A stretch of DNA of 36,614 nucleotides, from positions 1-36,614 of the forward strand of contig CAJKKA010000004.1 of NCBI GenBank assembly GCA_905200315.1, in the 5' to 3' direction. Below, piece by piece: positions 33,166 to 36,614 of the stretch. The DNA is from an uncultured Clostridium sp. (lineage in GTDB: Bacteria > Bacillota_A > Clostridia > TANB77 > CAG-508). The translations under genes were made by a program, and so were the position numbers. Position 1 is the first letter of the stretch. The number at the start of each line of letters is the position of its first letter. Below the pieces are notes generated by a model, which was not told where the DNA came from, did not search any database, and saw nothing but the letters and a program-made list of their open reading frames with translations.

Positions 33166-33402
33166 ATGAGATTAGATAAATTTTTAAAAGTATCAAGAGT
33201 AATAAAAAGAAGAACTGTAGCAAATGAAATAGCTGACAAAGGAAGAGTTGCAGTTAACGGTAAAACTGTAAAACCAAGCTATGAGGTTAAAGTAGGGGAT
33301 ATAGTAGAAATACAATTTGGAGAAAAAATTTCAAAATTTGAAATAATAAATATACCGAAAGTACAAACAAAAGATATGCCAGAAATGATAAAATTATTGT
33401 AA
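33166..33402 (+). CDS. rqcP: RqcP-type S4-domain RNA-binding protein
   Basis: A 78-residue protein consisting of one S4 domain (MRLDKFLKVSRVIKRRTVANEIADKGRVAVNGK, about 1-33, then KPSYEVKVGDIVEI). It matches Bacillus YabO/RqcP, which works with RqcH in C-terminal alanine tailing of stalled nascent chains on the 50S subunit. GAAGGAG precedes the ATG. It is co-directional with the Cys-rich membrane gene and not followed by yabP/yabQ as in Bacillus. Confidence 0.92.
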   Translation: MRLDKFLKVSRVIKRRTVANEIADKGRVAVNGKTVKPSYEVKVGDIVEIQFGEKISKFEIINIPKVQTKDMPEMIKLL

Positions 33403-33404
33403 AA

Positions 33405-33430
33405 AAATAAAGGCCAAAAGCCTTTATTTT
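33405..33430. terminator. Bidirectional terminator rqcP / Xre regulator
   Basis: AAATAAAGGC (33405-33414) pairs with GCCTTTATTT (33420-33429), loop CAAAA. The stop codon of the Xre gene is within it. Confidence 0.88.
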
Positions 33431-33753
33431 TCACTTTCTACAACAGTTTTTGCAAGGTTGTAAATTAATTTTAATTGTTCTGGATTGCATTTTTCTAACA
33501 ATTCTTGAAAATCTTTGTTTAAGTAATTTTTAGAATCCTCAGAAGTTCCAGAAAGTAAATATCCTTCGGATACATCTAAAATAGAACATAACTGTTGTAA
33601 TCTTTTTAAATTAATATGAGAACTACCACGTTCTATTCTACTTAAAAATGCAACAGAAACATCTAATTTTTCTGCTATATTTTCTTGAGTAAGTTGTTTT
33701 TCTAATCTAGCTTTTTTAATTCTTTCTCCCATAATATTGTAATCAATTGCCAT
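33424..33753 (-). CDS. Xre-family transcriptional regulator
   Basis: A 109-residue repressor-type protein. The HTH_3 domain covers about residues 10-65 (RIKKARLEKQLTQENIAEKLDVSVAFLSRIERG...INLKRLQQLCSILDV). The remaining ~40 residues are helical and may mediate dimerisation or sensing. AGAGGTGA precedes the ATG. A strong dyad, 33771-33804, lies just upstream of its start and suggests autoregulation. It diverges from the small toxin-like ORF at 33988; whether it controls that is unknown. Confidence 0.92.
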   Translation of the reverse strand: MAIDYNIMGERIKKARLEKQLTQENIAEKLDVSVAFLSRIERGSSHINLKRLQQLCSILDVSEGYLLSGTSEDSKNYLNKDFQELLEKCNPEQLKLIYNLAKTVVESEK

Positions 33754-33770
33754 TTTATCACCTCTTAAAG

Positions 33771-33804
33771 TTTAGAAAATCAATGATTTTCCTAATTTTC
33801 TAAA
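33771..33804. promoter_or_regulatory. Candidate operator of the Xre regulator
   Basis: The perfect dyad GAAAATCA-A-TGATTTTC (33775-33791) overlaps a second inverted repeat TTTAGAAAAT (33771-33780) with ATTTTCTAAA (33795-33804), giving three ATTTTC/GAAAAT half-sites immediately upstream of the gene. Confidence 0.65.
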
Positions 33805-33911
33805 ATATAGCATTTGAGAGTATAAATTAACAGAAACTACATTATTTATATTTACCAATGAATTAGAAAAAATACATAAATTATAAAAATGTTAAAAAAT
33901 TTTTTTGAGCA

Positions 33912-33940
33912 TTGTGTTAAAAATAATAATAGAGTATAAT
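33912..33940 (+). promoter_or_regulatory. Promoter of the toxin-like mRNA
   Basis: TTGTGT (33912-33917), 17-bp spacer, TATAAT (33935-33940). The start of transcription is expected near 33947. Confidence 0.7.
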
Positions 33941-33947
33941 GTAAGCA

Positions 33948-33977
33948 TCCTTTTCAAAGGGAATCTTTGCGAAAGGA
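33948..33977 (+). promoter_or_regulatory. 5' hairpin that hides the ribosome site
   Basis: TCCTTTT (33948-33954) pairs with GAAAGGA (33971-33977) and CAAAG (33955-33959) with CTTTG (33965-33969), one bulged C and loop GGAAT. The Shine-Dalgarno AAAGGAGG (33972-33979) is mostly in the 3' arm. Confidence 0.75.
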
Positions 33978-33987
33978 GGTCATACAA

Positions 33988-34080
33988 ATGACATCATATA
34001 ATTTGATTTGGCAGTTGATTGAATTAATTTTGAAAGATAAAGAAATGAAATCAAATGCTGATGACAAAAAGAAAGATTAG
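33988..34080 (+). CDS. Toxin-like small peptide, 30 aa
   Basis: The ORF starts at ATG 33988 eight bases after AAAGGAGG (33972-33979) and ends in TAG at 34078-34080. The peptide begins MTSYNLIWQLIELILKDKE, a short amphipathic/hydrophobic helix, followed by a strongly charged tail ending ADDKKKD. This architecture (hydrophobic helix, charged tail, about 30 residues) resembles Fst/Ldr-type membrane toxins, though the sequence lacks the Pro and motifs of Fst. It has its own promoter, a 5' hairpin over the ribosome site, and a terminator. A convergent RNA (34354-34282) is complementary to its start region. Function is inferred, not proven. Confidence 0.65.
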   Translation: MTSYNLIWQLIELILKDKEMKSNADDKKKD

Positions 34081-34090
34081 AAATAATCGA

Positions 34091-34121
34091 CAAGAGTGTA
34101 TCGCTAGCACTCTTGTTTTTT
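34091..34121 (+). terminator. Terminator of the toxin-like mRNA
   Basis: CAAGAGTG (34091-34098) pairs with CACTCTTG (34108-34115), loop TATCGCTAG, then six T. The loop is complementary to the loop of the antisense RNA terminator at 34300-34308. Confidence 0.92.
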
Positions 34122-34147
34122 ATATTATAGGAAATTCCTGTTTTTGA

Positions 34148-34175
34148 TGTAGGGGTCGGCGTCCCCGACGACCCG
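34148..34175. repeat. REP-like palindrome, copy 6
   Basis: Identical over 28 bases to the copy at 25724-25751. It sits between the two terminators of the toxin-antitoxin-like locus. Confidence 0.85.
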
Positions 34176-34176
34176 G

Positions 34177-34195
34177 GTGGCGAAGCCACTTTTTT
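34177..34195 (+). terminator. Short terminator-like hairpin
   Basis: GTGGC-GAA-GCCAC (34177-34189) followed by six T, directly after the REP-like palindrome. Confidence 0.55.
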
Positions 34196-34221
34196 ATATT
34201 ATAAAATCTAATTTTAAATGT

Positions 34222-34245
34222 TGTAGGGGCGTCCTTAAGTCCGCC
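34222..34245. repeat. REP-like palindrome, copy 7 (degenerate)
   Basis: TGTAGGGGCG lead-in and a shortened stem ending CCGCC, only 47 bases after copy 6. Confidence 0.55.
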
Positions 34246-34281
34246 AGAAGGTAAAAATATAATATTTGTTAAATATTTTAC

Positions 34282-34354
34282 ATAAAAAAGAACTAAGTGT
34301 TCGCTATCCACTTAGTTCGGTCATCAAATTAACATCATATAATTGACCTAAGTT
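34282..34354 (-). ncRNA. Candidate antisense antitoxin RNA (~72 nt)
   Basis: Transcription on the minus strand should start near 34354, behind the promoter at 34389-34361. The 5' part can fold as ACTTAGGTCA pairing with TGACC and TAAGT, presenting in its loop the reverse complement of ACATCATATAATT (34332-34344), the same 13 bases found directly after the ATG of the toxin-like ORF (33991-34003). The RNA ends in a terminator. It has no ORF. The convergent arrangement across direct repeats is that of RNA I/RNA II in the pAD1 par locus. Confidence 0.6.
34284..34318 (-). terminator. Terminator of the antisense RNA
   Basis: On the minus strand GAACTAAGTG (34318-34309) pairs with CACTTAGTTC (34299-34290), loop GATAGCGAA, followed by six T (34289-34284). 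The stem competes with the 5' hairpin of the same RNA. Confidence 0.85.
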
Positions 34355-34360
34355 AAATGT

Positions 34361-34389
34361 AGTATACTACTTTTTTTAGTATATGTCAA
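34361..34389 (-). promoter_or_regulatory. Promoter of the antisense RNA
   Basis: Minus strand: TTGACA (34389-34384), exactly 17 bp, TATACT (34366-34361). Confidence 0.82.
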
Positions 34390-34478
34390 ATTGTAAAAAA
34401 AATTCGTTGATATTAATTTTTTATTATTTATTGCTTAAAATTAGGTATATTTTTCTTGTAAATTATTGATGAATTTTG

Positions 34479-34507
34479 TTGCTAAAAAAAAGTGCTTATG
34501 GTAATAT
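34479..34507 (+). promoter_or_regulatory. Promoter of pflB
   Basis: TTGCTA (34479-34484), 17-bp spacer, TAATAT (34502-34507), about 40 bases before the start codon. Confidence 0.6.
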
Positions 34508-34547
34508 AAAAAGTGGAAGGATTATTTACAAAGGAGGAATAAAAATT

Positions 34548-36614
34548 ATGGATTTCAAAGCATGGGAAGGCTTTAATAAATCTGGAGAATGGACAAAAGA
34601 AATTGATGTTAGAGGATTTATAAGATATAACTATACTCCATATGAGGGAGATAGTAGCTTTTTAAAGGGAGCAACAGAGAAAACTAAGAAACTTTGGAAC
34701 GAGGTTTTAGAATTATATAAAAAAGAAAGAGAAGCGGGTGGAGTTTTAGATGCAGATACAAAAACACCATCAGCAATAAATGCATATGATGCAGGATATA
34801 TTAATAAAGAATTAGAAGATATAGTAGGTCTTCAAACAGATAAGCCATTAAAAAGAGCTATTATGCCAAATGGCGGAATACGAATTGTAGAAAAATCTTG
34901 TGAAGCTTATGGACTTAAAGTAGATGAACAAACAGAATATATTTATCATAATTTAAGAAAAACTCATAATGACGGTGTATTTAGTGTATATACACCAGAT
35001 ATTAGAGCTGCAAGAAGTTCACATTTAATAACTGGACTTCCAGATGGATATGGTCGTGGAAGAATTATAGGAGATTACAGAAGAGTTGCTTTATATGGTG
35101 TAGATGTTTTAATTGAAGAAAAACAAGAAGAATTAAATATATTAAATGTAGATGATTTTACAGAAGAAGTAATAAGAGAAAGAGAAGAAATTTCGGAACA
35201 AATAAAAGCTTTAAATGACTTAAAGAAAATGGCTGAAAAATATGGATTTGATATATCTGTTCCAGCAACAAATGCAAAAGAAGCAGTTCAATGGTTATAT
35301 TTTGGATATTTAGGAGCAATAAAAGACCAAAATGGTGCTGCTATGAGCTTAGGAAGAACATCAACATTTTTAGATATTTATTTTGAGAGAGATTTAAAAA
35401 ATGGAAATCTAACAGAAGAAGAAGCACAAGAAATAATGGACCATTTTGTTATGAAGTTAAGACTTGTAAGGTTTTTAAGAGCACCAGAATATAATGAATT
35501 ATTCAGTGGAGATCCAGTTTGGGTAACAGAAAGTATTGGTGGAATGTGTGTAGATGGAAGAACAATGGTTACAAAAAATTCATTTAGAATTTTACATACA
35601 TTAGATAATTTAGGACCAGCGCCAGAGCCAAATCTAACAGTTTTATGGTCTAAAAATTTACCAGAAGGATTTAAAAAATTCTGTGCAGATATTTCAATAA
35701 GAACATCTTCAATACAATATGAAAATGATGATTTAATGAGATTAACATTAGGAGATGACTATGGAATTGCTTGTTGTGTTTCTGCAATGAAAATAGGAAA
35801 ACAAATGCAATTTTTTGGTGCAAGAGCAAACCTAGCAAAAGCACTTTTATATACAATAAATGGTGGTAGAGACGAAAATTCTGGAAAACAAATAACACCA
35901 AAATTTGAGCCAATTACTTCAGAATATTTAGATTATAACGAAGTAGCTGAAAAATTTAGTACAATGATGGATTATGTTGCAAAAATATATATTAAAGCAT
36001 TAAATGCTATTCATTATATGCATGATAAATATTCATACGAAGCCTTGGAAATGGCTTTACACGATAAAGATATAAAAAGAACAATGGCATGTGGAATTGC
36101 AGGTCTTTCAGTTGTTGTAGATTCCTTATCTGCTATAAAATATGCAAAAGTTAAAGTTATAAGAGATGAAACAGGTTTAGCAGTAGATTATAAAATAGAA
36201 GGTGACTTTCCTAAATATGGAAATGATGATGATAGAGTAGATGAAATTGCTATAGGTATTGTAAAAACATTTATGAAAAAGTTAGAAAGATACCAAACAT
36301 ATAGAAATTCAAAACATACATTATCTATATTAACAATAACATCAAATGTTGTTTATGGAAAAGCAACAGGAAATACACCAGATGGAAGAAGAGCTGGAGA
36401 ACCATTTGGACCAGGTGCAAATCCATTACATGGAAGAGATACAAATGGAGCAGTTGCAGTTATGAACACAATTGCAAAACTTCCTTATGAATATTCAGAA
36501 GATGGAATTTCTTATACATTTTCAATAACACCAGGAACATTAGGAAAAGAACAAGAAACAAAAGTTAATAATTTAGTTGGTTTATTAGATGGATATTTCA
36601 TGCAAACAGGTCAT
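34548..36614 (+). CDS. pflB: Formate C-acetyltransferase (pyruvate formate-lyase), 3' partial
   Basis: 689 codons are present and the frame runs off the window end. The enzyme splits pyruvate with CoA to acetyl-CoA and formate in anaerobic fermentation. It starts [15 protein letters not shown]; typical blocks are [37 protein letters not shown] and the active-site cysteine pair Cys409-Cys410 in [24 protein letters not shown], followed by [17 protein letters not shown]. The glycyl-radical segment (RVSGYAV type) is expected just outside the window. AAAGGAGG lies ten bases before the ATG. The activating enzyme gene pflA often follows. Confidence 0.97.
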   Translation, partial: MDFKAWEGFNKSGEWTKEIDVRGFIRYNYTPYEGDSSFLKGATEKTKKLWNEVLELYKKEREAGGVLDADTKTPSAINAYDAGYINKELEDIVGLQTDKPLKRAIMPNGGIRIVEKSCEAYGLKVDEQTEYIYHNLRKTHNDGVFSVYTPDIRAARSSHLITGLPDGYGRGRIIGDYRRVALYGVDVLIEEKQEELNILNVDDFTEEVIREREEISEQIKALNDLKKMAEKYGFDISVPATNAKEAVQWLYFGYLGAIKDQNGAAMSLGRTSTFLDIYFERDLKNGNLTEEEAQEIMDHFVMKLRLVRFLRAPEYNELFSGDPVWVTESIGGMCVDGRTMVTKNSFRILHTLDNLGPAPEPNLTVLWSKNLPEGFKKFCADISIRTSSIQYENDDLMRLTLGDDYGIACCVSAMKIGKQMQFFGARANLAKALLYTINGGRDENSGKQITPKFEPITSEYLDYNEVAEKFSTMMDYVAKIYIKALNAIHYMHDKYSYEALEMALHDKDIKRTMACGIAGLSVVVDSLSAIKYAKVKVIRDETGLAVDYKIEGDFPKYGNDDDRVDEIAIGIVKTFMKKLERYQTYRNSKHTLSILTITSNVVYGKATGNTPDGRRAGEPFGPGANPLHGRDTNGAVAVMNTIAKLPYEYSEDGISYTFSITPGTLGKEQETKVNNLVGLLDGYFMQTGH

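Noticed and set aside
34177..34547. Riboswitch or attenuator leader for pflB in the hairpin-rich spacer
   Set aside because: The alternative hairpins at 34290-34353 are better explained by the minus-strand RNA and its terminator, and a promoter at 34479-34507 lies downstream of them, leaving pflB a short leader.

Overview
The window is very A+T-rich DNA from a low-GC, anaerobic, endospore-forming Firmicute (Clostridia type, probably an intestinal lineage). The evidence is a set of sporulation genes (spoIIR, spmA, spmB, a GerMN-domain protein, an AbrB-type regulator), oxygen-sensitive metabolism (pyruvate formate-lyase, an acyl-CoA dehydratase activase fusion) and AGGAGG-type ribosome sites with frequent TTG and GTG starts. 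It is mostly ordinary chromosome; species cannot be named from the sequence alone.

Layout. 1-4526: origin-proximal block mnmG (5' cut off), rsmG, an orphan single-gene unit, parA, parB. 4527-5090: a large palindromic element and two tRNA-Ser genes. 5147-8069: a patatin-like lipase and an ABC exporter. 8118-12443 (minus): a 1441-residue activase/dehydratase-like fusion. 12647-15548: GerMN protein, a small minus-strand ORF, trmN6, rsmI and abrB (the neighbourhood known from Bacillus yabB-yabC-abrB). 15704-16809: spmA-spmB. 16849-17158: a small hydrophobic ORF and a structured element. 17174-20498 (minus): murA-walJ-rlmH and spoIIR. 20674-24301: an unknown gene, a UDPGP-family uridylyltransferase and a phosphohexomutase. 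24361-25351: a candidate small RNA and ttcA. 25455-27277: a pilin-like/lectin-fold surface protein locus. 27328-28632: tRNA-Arg, tadA, a membrane-anchored protein. 28708-31652: SRP RNA, dnaX, ebfC, recR and a tiny convergent gene. 31714-33402: truA, a Cys-rich membrane protein, rqcP. 33424-34389: an Xre regulator and a candidate type I toxin-antitoxin locus. 34548-end: pflB (3' cut off).

Three places stand out. (1) 33912-34389 has the architecture of an Fst/par-like type I toxin-antitoxin locus: a 30-residue ORF whose ribosome site lies in a 5' hairpin, a convergent ~70-nt RNA with its own TTGACA/TATACT promoter, a direct repeat that makes the two RNAs complementary over the start codon, and terminator loops that are complementary over six bases. 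The peptide is not a recognisable Fst homologue. (2) 25553-27161: an (AC)11 tract sits exactly where a well-initiated reading frame and the long frame of a surface protein would join; one extra AC unit would fuse them, as expected of a phase-variable contingency locus. (3) The last ~45 codons of that same protein look like the variable region of a diversity-generating retroelement (nearly all presumed variable codons end in C/T; GNVWEW...GFRAV lectin fold; codon use unlike the rest of the gene), but no reverse transcriptase or template lies in the window.

A family of short GC-rich palindromic repeats (core TGTAGGGG...) is scattered through spacers and once lies inside the surface-protein frame. 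Several genes are too short for usual gene finders (16920-17024, 13448-13612, 31485-31652, 33988-34080). Promoters listed are consensus matches only; none has been tested.
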